Source of the DNA: Medakamo hakoo
Lineage: Eukaryota; Chlorophyta; Trebouxiophyceae; Coccomyxaceae
Direction of reading: 5' to 3'
NCBI GenBank assembly: GCA_026636295.1
Contig: CP089465.1
Location: 282,068 to 346,067, forward strand
Length of the DNA stretch: 64,000 nucleotides
The notes under the pieces were generated by a model that had not been told where the DNA came from, ran no database searches, and saw only the letters and a program-made list of their open reading frames with translations. Positions 52,541 through 62,176 of this stretch are shown piece by piece (the stretch's first letter is position 1; the number at the start of each line of letters is the position of its first letter). Position numbers and translations under genes: made by a program.

Positions 52541-55204
52541 TCATTTCAACCCTGCCGCCGCCATGGCTTGCGCCAGCCGCCCCGCCGCGGCCGGGCTGCC
52601 CTTCCACCCGCGGCCGCCGGGCGAGCGCGGGGGCGTGAGCGTCGCGCCCGCCGTGCGCGCCGCCATGGCGGCCAAGCGCGCCCGGGCCACATCATCGTCT
52701 TCCCGCTCCACGTCCGGGTCGGCGGCAGCAGCCGTGGACGTGTTGATGGGCGGCGGCCGGGCGGCGGCGGCTGCCGTGGTCGCACCCGCCGCCGCGGCAG
52801 CCGCGCCTTCGGCGACCGCCCGCCGCAGCGCCAGCAGCTCCGCCGTCCGCGCGTCCAGCGCGTCCTCCAGCTTCTGGATGCGGCCGTCGTAGGCGTCGAC
52901 CTCGGCCTGCAGCGCCTGGAGCTGGCCGTCCCGCTCGGCCAGGCGCTGGGTCAGGCCGGTCATGATGTCGCGCTGGCGCTTGAGCAGGGCGACATACCGG
53001 TCGGCCTGGTCGGTGGAGTTGGTGGACGACGACGACGGCCCCGCGCCCGCCGCCGCGGCGGCTTCCAGCTCTTTCAGCCGGGCCTCGTACTGGGCCCGGA
53101 TGCGGGCGTGCTCGGCAGCCAGCCGGGACTGGAAGGCGGGCGACTCCTCCAGCGGCGCGCCGCCCACCAGGAGTTGGGACTGCATGGCCGCGATGCGGGC
53201 TTCCAGCCGCCGCTTCTCCGCCTTTTCCGCCAGCACCTCCCGGGACCGGGCTTCCAGGGCGGTGACGGCGGCCAGCTTGTCCGCTTCCGCCCGGCGGCGG
53301 CCCTCCTCCAACTCCAGCAGGGCCCGCTTGTCCACCAGCGTCTTGGCCCGCTCCCGCAGCTCGGCGCGCAGGCGGCGCAGCTCCACCTCGTACTTGCGCA
53401 GCAGCGTGCGCTGGTCGCCCACGTCCTCGTTGACGCGAGGCGCGTTGACCACCGTCTTGGCCCGGGTCGCGAACTTGAGCGTGGACAGGGACTCGGCGAA
53501 CGAGCAGGCGGACGGCGACACCGTGGCCACCAGGGTCGTGACGCAGTTGCCGCCCAGCGAGTCTTCCAGCAGGCGGGTCAGCTTGGAGTCGCGGTACGGG
53601 ATGTGGCCGCCGCTGGACGGCGCGCCCGGCTGGCCGCGGCGCTTGGGGTCGGTCAGGGCGGCGATGACGTTGCCAAGCGCGGACAGCGACTGGTTGATGC
53701 GCTTCGACTCTTCCAGGCGGCGGCCGGTCGCGCCCGTGACGGACACGCGCTCGGAGCCGGCCAGGTCGACCAGGTGCAGCTTGCCGACGCGGACGCGGGA
53801 CGAGGACGACGGGCCCGCGGGCTCGTCCACCCCACCGCCGCCGCCCTCCTCGGACGTCGCGCACCGTTCGACCGTGATGGTCAGCACCGCGTGCGAGCGG
53901 GACGACGCTTCGTTCAGCCGCGTCGCGCCCGTCGCGCGCGCGTCCCGCCCGCGCTGCATGAGCGCGTGGACTTCCGCGGGCGACCGCACCACCCATTCGG
54001 ACAGGCCGTCGACGAACACGCCCCGGCGCGCGTCTTCCCGGATGGGCAGGTTGGCGCGCTCCGGGCGCAGCAGGTCGGAGACGGACTCGTTGTAGATCTG
54101 GAGGTACGACGCGCGGACGAGGAAGCGGGTCGGCGGGGCGGACGCGTCGCCCGCGGCGCCGCCCGCCTGGTCGCTGTGGATGCGCGCAAACGCTTCTTCG
54201 ACGGCTCGGGGGATGATGCCGCGGGCGTCGCCGTCCGGCGCGCCCTCCATGGTGTGCGTCTTGCCCGCGCCCGTCTGGCCGTACGCGATGACGGCCGCGT
54301 TGTACCCCGCCAGCACGGCGCGGACGGCGGGGGAGGCGGCGGCGGCGTACACGTCGGCTTGGGTGGCGGTGGGCGGGTAGACTTCGTCAAAGGCGAAGCG
54401 GTAGGTGGCCGCGATCAAAGCCGAGGCCGCGTCCGAGGGGGCGGGCGTCGCCGCGGCGTCACGACTGCCGTCGACGGCGCGGACGACGCCCGGGTCTTCG
54501 GACAGGACCAGCGACCGGGCGCACGGACTCACGGCCAGGGCCGGTTGGTAGCCGCGGATGGAAGAGGCTTCGCGCGGGAGGGGTGGGCGCACGCGGACGA
54601 CGACCTGGGGTGGTGGTGGTGGATGGGTGGGCGGTGAGGGGTGGTGGCCGGGAATGGCCGCCCGCGCGCCGCGGGGCGGCGCGCGGGCGCCGCGAACCGA
54701 ATTTTTGGCTGGTCCGCAGCAGCCGCCCGCGCCCACCCTGCCCTCTTCCTGCCGCTTGCTCTCAGCGCAGGATGGATTCAAGCGTCGATTGAACCGACGC
54801 GCCGCCCCCACCCCCGCGCCCCTCACCTTGAAATTGTCGGCCGGCGGAGGCGGCGCAGCCGCAGCCAATGGCGCCGCGCTGGGCGCGGCTGGCGTGGAGT
54901 CCACGCCAGCCGGCCGGCGCAACATGCACGCGTCCAACCCTGTGGCCGGGTCGAACTCGCGCACGTCTTCAGACACGGACCTGGCCGCCAGAGAGGGCGT
55001 CGCGCCGCTCTCGCCAGCCAGCCACGCTTCGGCGTCTTCGACGGCGTGCGACGGCAACATGTCTTCGTTGTCGCGGCGGCGGCGGCGGGCGGGCGAGGAG
55101 GACGCCGCCTGAGCCGGGTGGGATGACGGGTCAGACGCTGGAGGTTTGGACGTGCGCAGGAGGCGGGACACGCCCAGGGTGGCGGCCACGGCTGCGAATT
55201 TCAT
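52541..55204 (-). CDS. Kinesin motor protein, N-terminal motor
   Basis: This is a microtubule-dependent ATPase motor. Exons are 54827-55204 and 52541-54604, giving 813 residues. The phase 0 intron of 222 bp lacks stops but has a GTGAGG donor and a CCCCAG acceptor right before VVVRVRPP, the first strand of the motor. The P-loop GQTGAGKTHTM, switch I NEASSRSH, switch II LVDLAGSERV and the terminal motor helix (HIPYRDSKLTRLLEDSLGGN, STLKFATRAK) are all intact. An Arg/Glu/Lys-rich stretch after the neck predicts a coiled coil of about 300 residues, and the tail is Ala/Ser-rich. The first 126 residues are low-complexity. I cannot assign the subfamily. The start is the first ATG (55202-55204). Confidence 0.88.
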   Translation of the reverse strand: MKFAAVAATLGVSRLLRTSKPPASDPSSHPAQAASSSPARRRRRDNEDMLPSHAVEDAEAWLAGESGATPSLAARSVSEDVREFDPATGLDACMLRRPAGVDSTPAAPSAAPLAAAAPPPPADNFKVRGAGVGAARRFNRRLNPSCAESKRQEEGRVGAGGCCGPAKNSVRGARAPPRGARAAIPGHHPSPPTHPPPPPQVVVRVRPPLPREASSIRGYQPALAVSPCARSLVLSEDPGVVRAVDGSRDAAATPAPSDAASALIAATYRFAFDEVYPPTATQADVYAAAASPAVRAVLAGYNAAVIAYGQTGAGKTHTMEGAPDGDARGIIPRAVEEAFARIHSDQAGGAAGDASAPPTRFLVRASYLQIYNESVSDLLRPERANLPIREDARRGVFVDGLSEWVVRSPAEVHALMQRGRDARATGATRLNEASSRSHAVLTITVERCATSEEGGGGGVDEPAGPSSSSRVRVGKLHLVDLAGSERVSVTGATGRRLEESKRINQSLSALGNVIAALTDPKRRGQPGAPSSGGHIPYRDSKLTRLLEDSLGGNCVTTLVATVSPSACSFAESLSTLKFATRAKTVVNAPRVNEDVGDQRTLLRKYEVELRRLRAELRERAKTLVDKRALLELEEGRRRAEADKLAAVTALEARSREVLAEKAEKRRLEARIAAMQSQLLVGGAPLEESPAFQSRLAAEHARIRAQYEARLKELEAAAAAGAGPSSSSTNSTDQADRYVALLKRQRDIMTGLTQRLAERDGQLQALQAEVDAYDGRIQKLEDALDARTAELLALRRAVAEGAAAAAAGATTAAAAARPPPINTSTAAAADPDVEREDDDVARARLAAMAARTAGATLTPPRSPGGRGWKGSPAAAGRLAQAMAAAGLK

Positions 55205-55298
55205 TCGGTGTCTGTCTGTCGGCGGCGCCCGAACCAAAACCTGTTCGCCTCCTCGCTCGCACTCACACTCGCTGGGTCCCAGCCCCCACTACAACGCC
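55205..55298. promoter_or_regulatory. Bidirectional promoter shared by kinesin and dynein light chain genes
   Basis: Only 94 bp separate the two outward-facing start codons. The promoters and 5' UTRs must overlap, which favours co-regulation of two microtubule-motor components. No factor site is recognised. Confidence 0.55.
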
Positions 55299-55688
55299 AT
55301 GACGGCTCCCGCTGCGCACTCCTCCACGCCCGCCACCACCCCCGTCCTGGACCGCCCTGGCCTCCAGCGCCTCGTCGAAGCCTTTGTCTCCCGCCTCGCC
55401 AAGCCGCTGACCTACCAGCCCGCGCGCGCGTCGGCGACCGCGGCGTCACTGGCCGGCGAGCTGCGGGATGAGGTGCGCGGCTTTCTGGGCCCGGGCTCGC
55501 GGCACAAGGTCGTCGTGAACATCAACATCACGGAGCGCAAGGGGCAGGGCGTGGCGCGGAGCGCGGGGTGCCTGTGGGCGGCTGGAGGCGGAGGCGGAAG
55601 TCCAGACACGGACGGGTGCGGGTGGGCGGCCGTGGAAAACGACGCCGTCGGCGTTGTGGCGGAGGTTAACTGCCTGTACGTGCACTGA
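55299..55688 (+). CDS. Tctex-type dynein light chain
   Basis: This is an intronless protein of 129 residues, the normal length of this family. It is a dimeric light chain that links cargo or intermediate chains to dynein in the cytosol or cilium. The signature blocks are all present: an N-terminal helix LVEAFVSRLAK, helix two ATAASLAGELRDEVRGFL, strand KVVVNINITERKGQGVARS, SAGCLWAAGGGG in place of the usual CFWD segment, and a final hydrophobic strand GVVAEVNCLYVH. The form fits the Tctex1-domain group that includes ciliary dynein-2 chains. It is divergent from the kinesin gene and convergent (78 bp) with the next gene. Confidence 0.85.
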   Translation: MTAPAAHSSTPATTPVLDRPGLQRLVEAFVSRLAKPLTYQPARASATAASLAGELRDEVRGFLGPGSRHKVVVNINITERKGQGVARSAGCLWAAGGGGGSPDTDGCGWAAVENDAVGVVAEVNCLYVH

Positions 55689-55766
55689 TGGGGCGTGCAG
55701 GGATGGACGTGCAGTGATGGGTGTGCAAGAAGCGCAAGAAACGCACGGCGCCCGTTCTTTTCGTTT

Positions 55767-58700
55767 TCACGCAGCTGACTGTCCACCAGGACCCCCACTC
55801 CCCGCGCCGAGCGCGCCCAGCCACGCCGCGTACACTTTGCCCGTCCCGGCGCCGTGCGTCGAGCCCGGGTCCAGGCCGGTCACGTCAAAGGTCATCTTGA
55901 CGGGCGTGGCGGCCCGTTCCAGTCCGCGGCCGCGCGGCAAAAAGTCGTCCGCCCGCGTGAGGGCGCCCGCCGTCGCGTTGAGCGCGAAGCGGGCGCACGG
56001 GTTGGGGCCCACTGTCGCCCGCAGCAGGGCGGCGACGGCGCGGGCGTGGCGCGGTTCGTCCAGCAGGGCGACGGATGCCAGGTTTGGGCGAGGCACCAGC
56101 GGAAGCAGGGGCGACGGCGCGTCCAGGGCGGCGGCCGGGTCGAGTAACAGGCCGACGGACGGAGGCAGGGCGGCTGGGAAGGCGCCGTACATGGCGGCCG
56201 CAGCAGGCTCACCCACCGCCTGCGCCCAGGACCGTGGCTGGCCGTCGGGCAGGGGCGGTGCGGCGGGCAGGACGGCCCGGTCCGCGCCGGCGGCCGTGGC
56301 CAGGGCCAGGACGTGGATGGCGTCCATGTGCGCGGAGACGGACGGGCGGTCGGCGGTGGTCGTGGTCACGGCGCGCCGGACCAGGCGAGCCGTCCGCCCA
56401 CCGCGCAGGCCGGGCCGGTCTGGGCGGCGCAGCCAGGCCGTGAGCGCCGTCAAGTCGTCGTCCAGGACGGGGGACGGGATGTGGGCGGCGGTGCGGGCGA
56501 GGAGGGCGAGGGTGGTGGGGCGGTCGGCCGGGAGGGCGGCGGCCAGGTCGAGTGGCGGTGGGGCGCCGGCCGCGGCGGCGGCCTGGCACACCGCCGCGTC
56601 GACCAGGGGCGCCCACCCTGCCCAGGCCACGGACCCGGGCGCGTCGGGCGCAAACGCGGCCAGGATCGCGTCGTGGAGGGCGGGCGGCGGCGCCAGCAGG
56701 TGCGGCAGGTCGGCGAGGGAAGAGGTGGTGGTGGTCGTGTTGCCGCCCAGGCGCCGGCCCACCGCCCGCCAGGTGTGGCCGGTGAGGAAGGCCGGCCGGC
56801 CGCCCGCCGCGCCCGCCATCCAAGACCCGACGCCCTGCAAGCGGCCCTCCAACCCCAGGACCGCGGCTTCCGCCAGGCTGGTGCGGCGCGAGTCGGTCAC
56901 GCAGACGGGGGGCGTGCGCGACGGCACCAACGCCGCGACGGCCGCGTCCAGGGCTTCTGCCAGGCCCGCGACAAAGCAGGACGTGCCGCTCGGCAGGCGG
57001 AAGTGGGCGTGGCAGAGGGAGGAGGGCGGGGTGGTGTGCGGAGGGTGGGCGTCGCGACGGCCGCGACCGCTGTTCTCATCAAACCACACCAGCCCGTCCG
57101 CCGGCGCGCCCACGTCCCGGGCGTGGCCGTAAAAGACGGTTTGGCCGCCGGACAGACGGGACACGGCTTCTGAGTCGAGGACGACGTGCCAAGGCACAAA
57201 GGGCGCGGACGGGCCGTCGTCGCCGAGGAGAAAACCGGGCAAGACGGCGCAGTCGACTTTCTTTGTGCGAATGAAGGTTAGAAACGCGGAGACGCGACGG
57301 AGCGCGGTGTGGACGGACTCCACATCCCCCATGCGCAGCGGCGCGCGGCCCAGCGCTGTGTACGTCGCACAAGCCGCGTCCGGGCCGGCGTGCCACAGGC
57401 GGGCCTGGCGGAGAGCGCGGACAGCGGCCGCGGTCCAGGCGGGGGCAGGGGAACCGGACGCCAGGCTCGACACGAGGAGAGGCGCTTTGGCGCGCGCGCC
57501 TCGCGGCCAGGCCGGGCCAAAGAAACTGGACGCCCGTGGAAACAGGTCGGGCGGGAGGGTGGATGACGTGGACACGTTGTGGGCCGCCAGGATGGACGCA
57601 GGAGGCGGCGGGTTGGCGCCGCCCAGCCCCACCGCGTCTGCCCACGCGTCCAGCCCAGCCGCCAGCACGCCCGCGGCGCTTGCATCCGACACAGCCAGCA
57701 GCATGGCGCCGACGTCCGGGACGGGCGAGGCGGCAGGCAGCGGGTCCGCGTCCCACCGGGCCTGGAAGAGGACGCTCGCGTTGCGCGGGGCGGCGCCCGC
57801 GGCCGCGGCCGCCAGCACTTTCACGGCCGGCGTGTACAGGCGCACCGCCGCCGTGTCCAGGCCGACGACCAGGGCAGACCGCATGCCGTGGCGGGACAGG
57901 CCGGCCAAGGCACGGAAGGTGGACGCCGCGGCGCTGGCGCCGCTGGAGTCGCCGCCGCCAAACGCGGCGACCACGCGCTGCGGCGCAAGCGCGCTCGCTT
58001 CTTCAAAGCCGGCGCGCGACAGGGCGATGAAAGCCAAGCCGCCGCGGGCCGCGCCGCCTTGGACCAGAGACAGGCGAGCGCCGGTGAGCAGGGTCGGCAG
58101 CGCGGGAACGTCCGGCACGACGACGACGGTCGCAGGGCGGCCCAGGCGCGCCGCGACCGCAGCCGCACCGTCGACGCGCAGCCGCCGCGGCGCGTGGACC
58201 AACGCCGCCCGCGCATTGAACCCGTAGTACGCCGTGTCGTTGAAGTGTGCCCGGTCGACGGGCGCGGCCACGTTGACGAGGCGCGGGTGGTCGAACAGGG
58301 CCGAGCCGGCGAGGCCGAGCGCGCGCGCGACCAGGTACAGCGCGACGTCGTACGGCGTGCCGTCCCCAAACTGGTCCCGGGCGGCGGACACCAGGGTCGT
58401 TGCGTCCGCCGTCAGGCGGTACGCGGCCGCGCCGCCGTTGATGTGCGCGCGCGCGTGACGGGGCCAGGCTTCCGGGCCCGCGCACGGCAGGGTCGGCGCG
58501 AGCGGGTCGGCCGCGCACACGACCTTTGCGGCGGAGCCGGACACCAGGACGGCCGGCCGGCGCAGGAGGGGGGCCAGCACGATGTCCAGCCAGCCGGTGC
58601 GCAGGGCACACACGTCCGTTTCCAGGACGACGGCGAAGGAGTAGGGGTGAGGGGGTGGAGTCGTGGCGGCGCCGTCCTCGGGTGGGAGGAGCGGTGCCGG

Positions 58701-59231
58701 GGCGTCAGGCGCGGCGGCAGGCGCGTCGGCGGTGGAGCCGGCTCCACCACCGCCGCCGCGCCCCAGCATGACGTCGTAAAACATGGCGTTCGGCCCGGCA
58801 TAGGAGGAGTCGGACCCACGCGCACTGTCCTTGTCGTACGCGTCGTTGGTCAGGTGGAGGTAGGTCGACGAGATGGAGGCGTGCGGCGCGTGTGGGCGGA
58901 CAGACCGCTCGACCGCGGCGGCGAGGCCGTCGAGCCGAGCCGTCAAAGTCGGCGACGCGGGTTGGGGTCCAGCCAGGACGACGCGGACGTCATAGGGTAA
59001 GGCGGCGATGGACGGGGCGTGCGCGCCAAACGTGCAGGCGAGCATGGCGTCCAGGTGGGCAGGCGGTTCAGAGGCGTGGAGCGGGAGGAGGAGGATGGAC
59101 CGCGGCGGAGCGGCGACCGCCTGGCGCCCGCCGCCGCCCTCGGCCGCGACGGCGTCAGTGGCGGCGTGAGCGCCGGCGACCGCGGCCCAGGCCAGGGCGA
59201 CGGCGGCGGCCAGGCCCCGCCGCGCCTTCAT
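55767..59231 (-). CDS. Large secreted or Golgi protein, putative glycosyltransferase
   Basis: This is an intronless protein of 1,154 residues. The N-terminus is a signal peptide or anchor (about 5-23, RGLAAAVALAWAAVAGAHA). Residues 40-350 look like a GT-A-type sugar transferase: a first strand SILLLPLHASEPP, then SFAVVLETDVCALRTGWLD (about 195-213) with an E-x-D site, RAHINGGAAAYR and a later TPYDVALYLVARALGL. The remaining 800 residues are unrecognised. They contain two regions with alternating hydrophobic strands, including VPWHVVLDSEAVSRLSGG and FYGHARDVGAP, suggesting a second enzymatic domain. Several N-x-S/T sites are compatible with a secretory location. It may be a fusion of two enzymes; the substrate is unknown. 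Confidence 0.5.
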   Translation of the reverse strand: MKARRGLAAAVALAWAAVAGAHAATDAVAAEGGGGRQAVAAPPRSILLLPLHASEPPAHLDAMLACTFGAHAPSIAALPYDVRVVLAGPQPASPTLTARLDGLAAAVERSVRPHAPHASISSTYLHLTNDAYDKDSARGSDSSYAGPNAMFYDVMLGRGGGGGAGSTADAPAAAPDAPAPLLPPEDGAATTPPPHPYSFAVVLETDVCALRTGWLDIVLAPLLRRPAVLVSGSAAKVVCAADPLAPTLPCAGPEAWPRHARAHINGGAAAYRLTADATTLVSAARDQFGDGTPYDVALYLVARALGLAGSALFDHPRLVNVAAPVDRAHFNDTAYYGFNARAALVHAPRRLRVDGAAAVAARLGRPATVVVVPDVPALPTLLTGARLSLVQGGAARGGLAFIALSRAGFEEASALAPQRVVAAFGGGDSSGASAAASTFRALAGLSRHGMRSALVVGLDTAAVRLYTPAVKVLAAAAAGAAPRNASVLFQARWDADPLPAASPVPDVGAMLLAVSDASAAGVLAAGLDAWADAVGLGGANPPPPASILAAHNVSTSSTLPPDLFPRASSFFGPAWPRGARAKAPLLVSSLASGSPAPAWTAAAVRALRQARLWHAGPDAACATYTALGRAPLRMGDVESVHTALRRVSAFLTFIRTKKVDCAVLPGFLLGDDGPSAPFVPWHVVLDSEAVSRLSGGQTVFYGHARDVGAPADGLVWFDENSGRGRRDAHPPHTTPPSSLCHAHFRLPSGTSCFVAGLAEALDAAVAALVPSRTPPVCVTDSRRTSLAEAAVLGLEGRLQGVGSWMAGAAGGRPAFLTGHTWRAVGRRLGGNTTTTTSSLADLPHLLAPPPALHDAILAAFAPDAPGSVAWAGWAPLVDAAVCQAAAAAGAPPPLDLAAALPADRPTTLALLARTAAHIPSPVLDDDLTALTAWLRRPDRPGLRGGRTARLVRRAVTTTTADRPSVSAHMDAIHVLALATAAGADRAVLPAAPPLPDGQPRSWAQAVGEPAAAAMYGAFPAALPPSVGLLLDPAAALDAPSPLLPLVPRPNLASVALLDEPRHARAVAALLRATVGPNPCARFALNATAGALTRADDFLPRGRGLERAATPVKMTFDVTGLDPGSTHGAGTGKVYAAWLGALGAGSGGPGGQSAA

Positions 59232-59423
59232 GGCCGCCGACGTGTTTTGGGGGTGGACAGGATTTTTTTTTTTGAGTGTGTGTGCGGCCGCGCGGCGCGG
59301 CCGCGCTCGCGCGCACTCACACCCGAAATCAAAAATTTTCGGCGGCGGACGCGGCGGCCACGCGCGCCACCCCGCCTGCTATCTCTACCTTTGTCAGCAC
59401 ACCAGCGCGTTCACCCACCCACC
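59232..59423. promoter_or_regulatory. Divergent promoter region between two putative glycosyltransferases
   Basis: This 192-bp gap lies between outward start codons. It includes a T9 run (59264-59272) and an AT-containing AAATCAAAAATTTTC patch (about 59326-59340) that stands out in GC-rich DNA and may mark a core promoter. Confidence 0.4.
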
Positions 59424-60721
59424 ATGCCCCGCCTGGGCCTGCTCCTGGCCCTCCTGGCGCTTGCGGCCGCTGCAACCATGGGCGCAGCGCAACCGCCGCC
59501 GAACTCCACCCCACCGGTCCCACTCCTCACGTTCTTCGGACCCCTCCGCCTCGGCTCGGATCCGGACGCGGACGACCGCACGCTGAGCGCGCTGGGTACC
59601 TGGCTGCGGCTGGGGAGGGGCGGGGGTGGGGATGTGGGTCGGAGCGGTGCTTCATCTGGCTGGGCATGGCCTGCGCCGCCGCCGCCGGCCGACCCCACGG
59701 CCACGCCTCCGCCCGACGTCATCTTTTTCTCCGATGACGATGTGACGTGCGGCAGGGTGGCGGACTTGTGGTTTCGTGGGGAGGAAGGTGACGGCCTGGT
59801 CGACGAGGGCGGCCGTCCGCCCAACCACGACACCGCAAGGGTGAGTGCAGGGCTTCCCCGCTTTTCGTTTTGTGGCGGCGGACGCGGCGCGGCGTGGGAG
59901 GATGCGGCGAACAAGAGGCGCGCACTATCACCTTACAAGATTGCAGCGATGGAGCGCGCTGGCGCGCGTGCGCCCCTCCCTGACCACCGCCCCTCTCCAT
60001 GCCATCCACATCCCAGCTGCCTCGCCCGCACGTCCGCTGCGTCGACTCGTGCGTCCACGACGCCTACCCTCGCCTGAATATGACCTGCCTGATCATGGCC
60101 GTGGACATGGTGCGCACGCCGCTGGTGGCGCTGATCAACTCGGACATCGCCTTGGGCGACGATTTTGTGCGGGCGGCGGAACGGCTGTTTTTTGGCGCTG
60201 CTCCTGCGAATTATACCGCCGCTCCTCCAAACCCCCGCCTGCTCATGGTCGGCCGGCGGACGGACGTCCAGCTGTCCCACGGCCGCCTGGATTTCACCGA
60301 CCCGGCCTGGTACGCCCGCTTGCGGGACCGGGCGGCGGACGGCGGGGTCATGCACGGCGCGTACGGCATCGACTACCTGGTCACGGCCGCGACCGGGTTT
60401 TGGAGCGAGGGCGTCGGCGGCGTCCCGCCCGCCCTCCACATGCCGCCGTTCTTGGTGGGCGTGTACCGCTGGGACTCGTACATCATGGCGGCCGCCATCG
60501 CGCACCCGGACGTCGCCGTCGTCGACGCCACAGCCGCCGTCACCGCTTTCCATTTGCAGGGCGCGGCTGTCGGGCGCGAGCCTGGCCACGCGAAGCGGGC
60601 GGGGTCGGTCTACGCGGACCGCTTGGTGCGGTCACTGATCGGGACGCGGTACCTGACCGGGCACACGGGCAACGCGGACTTTGAGATGGAGGAGGGAGGG
60701 GGGCTGGTGGCGCGGTTTTGA
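59424..60721 (+). CDS. Secreted GT-A-like glycosyltransferase candidate
   Basis: Exons are 59424-59840 and 60017-60721, giving 373 residues. The phase 0 intron is 176 bp (GTGAGT donor, TCCCAG acceptor). A signal peptide (about 1-22) is followed by TFFGPLRLGS. PPDVIFFSDDDVTC (about 95-108) is an acidic motif like the D-x-D site. RCVDSCVHDAYPRLNMT follows the junction, then VALINSDIALGDDFV (about 175-189) and MVGRRTDVQL. The arrangement fits algal and plant secretory nucleotide-sugar transferases of GT-A fold, though I cannot name the family. It converges on the next gene with 65 bp between stops. Confidence 0.55.
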
Positions 60722-60786
60722 GTGGGGGGTGGATGGACGACGGGGCGGCCTTTTTTTTAACACCCTGCCCTCTCTCTCTCTCTCTC

Positions 60787-62043
60787 TCACGGCCACGCGT
60801 GCGCCCGCACCCCGCTCTCCCGCATTTTAGTCAGCGCCGCCACGGCATCACGCAGAGACAGGGTCTCCGGCCCGGCCGGCCCAAACCAGGGCTCCAAGGC
60901 CGGGTCGCCGTGGTGAAACTCGTAGAAAAATTCCAGGACGGGCGGGGGCGCGGCCGCGCCGCGACCGGCCCAGCTGCCGGCGATTTCTTCGACAAACGCC
61001 TTCTCCGTTTGGCCCGCGCCCACGTCCAGCTTGAAGACGACCGTATCGCCCGGGCGGGCCAGGCGGCGCATCCAGGCGAGCGGGTCCATGGCGGAGCCGA
61101 GGGCGACGGGCGCGTTGTACGCGTGCAGGCGGGGCGCGACAGACGGCGGCACGGCGTTCCACCACGTCGCATTCAGCGGCAGCGCGGCTTCCCAGGCGTA
61201 GATGGCGTCAAAAGTCAGGTTGGACGCGCCGTACGCGTCGACCAGCCAGCCCAGGGAGGACGCGTACGTGTTGGCGCCGGCGTCGAAGAGCAGGGCGCGC
61301 GGCGGCGGCGACCCGGCGGCTGTGCCGGCCGCCGGCGTGCGTGGGCTGCGGAGCACCAAGTACGACCGGTCCTCGATGTGGACGGGCGGCACGCCGGGCG
61401 GCGTGCAGCGGGGCACGGCGTACGGGTGGCGCAAAAGGCCGACCAGCGGCTCGATCGGCTCGGCCCAGGCGTGCTGCGTCCGGCCGTCGGCCGTTGGGCA
61501 AGCGTAATGCAGTGCGGACACCAGGTCGGCTGGCGGGGGCGCCGTGCGATTGCCCGCGACCCAGGCCAGCAGGCGGGCGGCCCGGTCGCCGTCAGCCCGG
61601 GCCGCGTCGCACAGCGAGGTGTTGGAACTGGCGGCGGTGTGCAGCCGGTCCGCCCACTCGGCCTCCCAGGCCGACGGCGCGTACCGGACAAAGGCCGGGC
61701 GCGACGCGCACGACGCGGCGGCGGACGCAGGGTTAGGGTCGGACGGACGAGTGGGGCTTGCCTCGTCTCCGACCACACGCCCGGCAGGGACGGGCAGTGG
61801 TGCGCCCTGGCCAACGCCGAGGGGCAGGAACTGAGGGATGGCGCCGGCGTGCGCGTCGAGGGCGGAGGAGGACGGGCCGGCGCGGCGAGCAGTGCTTGAG
61901 GGGCTGTTTGTGGTTTCCCCGCCGCGCCAGGTGACGATGGCATTGGCGGCGAGCAGCGCGCAGGCGGCGAGGGCGATGAGCAGCGCGGCCGCCCGGGGCG
62001 GCGGGCGCTTGGGTGGCGGTGGGTGAGCGGCGGCAGGGCGCAT
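60787..62043 (-). CDS. Type II membrane protein with methyltransferase-like (FkbM-like) domain
   Basis: This is an intronless protein of 418 residues. A proline-rich basic N-terminus is followed by a signal anchor (about 18-38, AAALLIALAACALLAANAIV). At about 247-262 RALLFDAGANTYASSL resembles a SAM-binding glycine loop. It is followed by a helix (WLVDAYG), an acidic strand (FDAIYAWEAAL) and VVFKLDVGAGQTEKAFVEEI (about 331-350), like the later acidic motif of FkbM-type methyltransferases. The C-terminal FFYEFHHGD may bind a cofactor or substrate. The methyltransferase assignment is inference; activity could be lost because the first loop is atypical. It is divergent (133 bp) from the GT61 gene. 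Confidence 0.5.
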   Translation of the reverse strand: MRPAAAHPPPPKRPPPRAAALLIALAACALLAANAIVTWRGGETTNSPSSTARRAGPSSSALDAHAGAIPQFLPLGVGQGAPLPVPAGRVVGDEASPTRPSDPNPASAAASCASRPAFVRYAPSAWEAEWADRLHTAASSNTSLCDAARADGDRAARLLAWVAGNRTAPPPADLVSALHYACPTADGRTQHAWAEPIEPLVGLLRHPYAVPRCTPPGVPPVHIEDRSYLVLRSPRTPAAGTAAGSPPPRALLFDAGANTYASSLGWLVDAYGASNLTFDAIYAWEAALPLNATWWNAVPPSVAPRLHAYNAPVALGSAMDPLAWMRRLARPGDTVVFKLDVGAGQTEKAFVEEIAGSWAGRGAAAPPPVLEFFYEFHHGDPALEPWFGPAGPETLSLRDAVAALTKMRESGVRAHAWP

Positions 62044-62176
62044 GGTTTTGTTTTTTCACGGCTTTTTTTTTGAGGTGTGTGCGGGCGCGGCCGTCGCGCC
62101 CCCACCATCACTCTGTTTTTTTCTTCTCTACTTCTTCTACCCGTCTGCGGCGCCTTGTCTTTCCCGCTCCCTCGGC
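62044..62176. promoter_or_regulatory. Divergent promoter region, methyltransferase-like / GT61
   Basis: This 133-bp gap lies between outward start codons, with T-rich runs near both (62046-62073 and 62117-62150). No defined motif was found. Confidence 0.4.
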
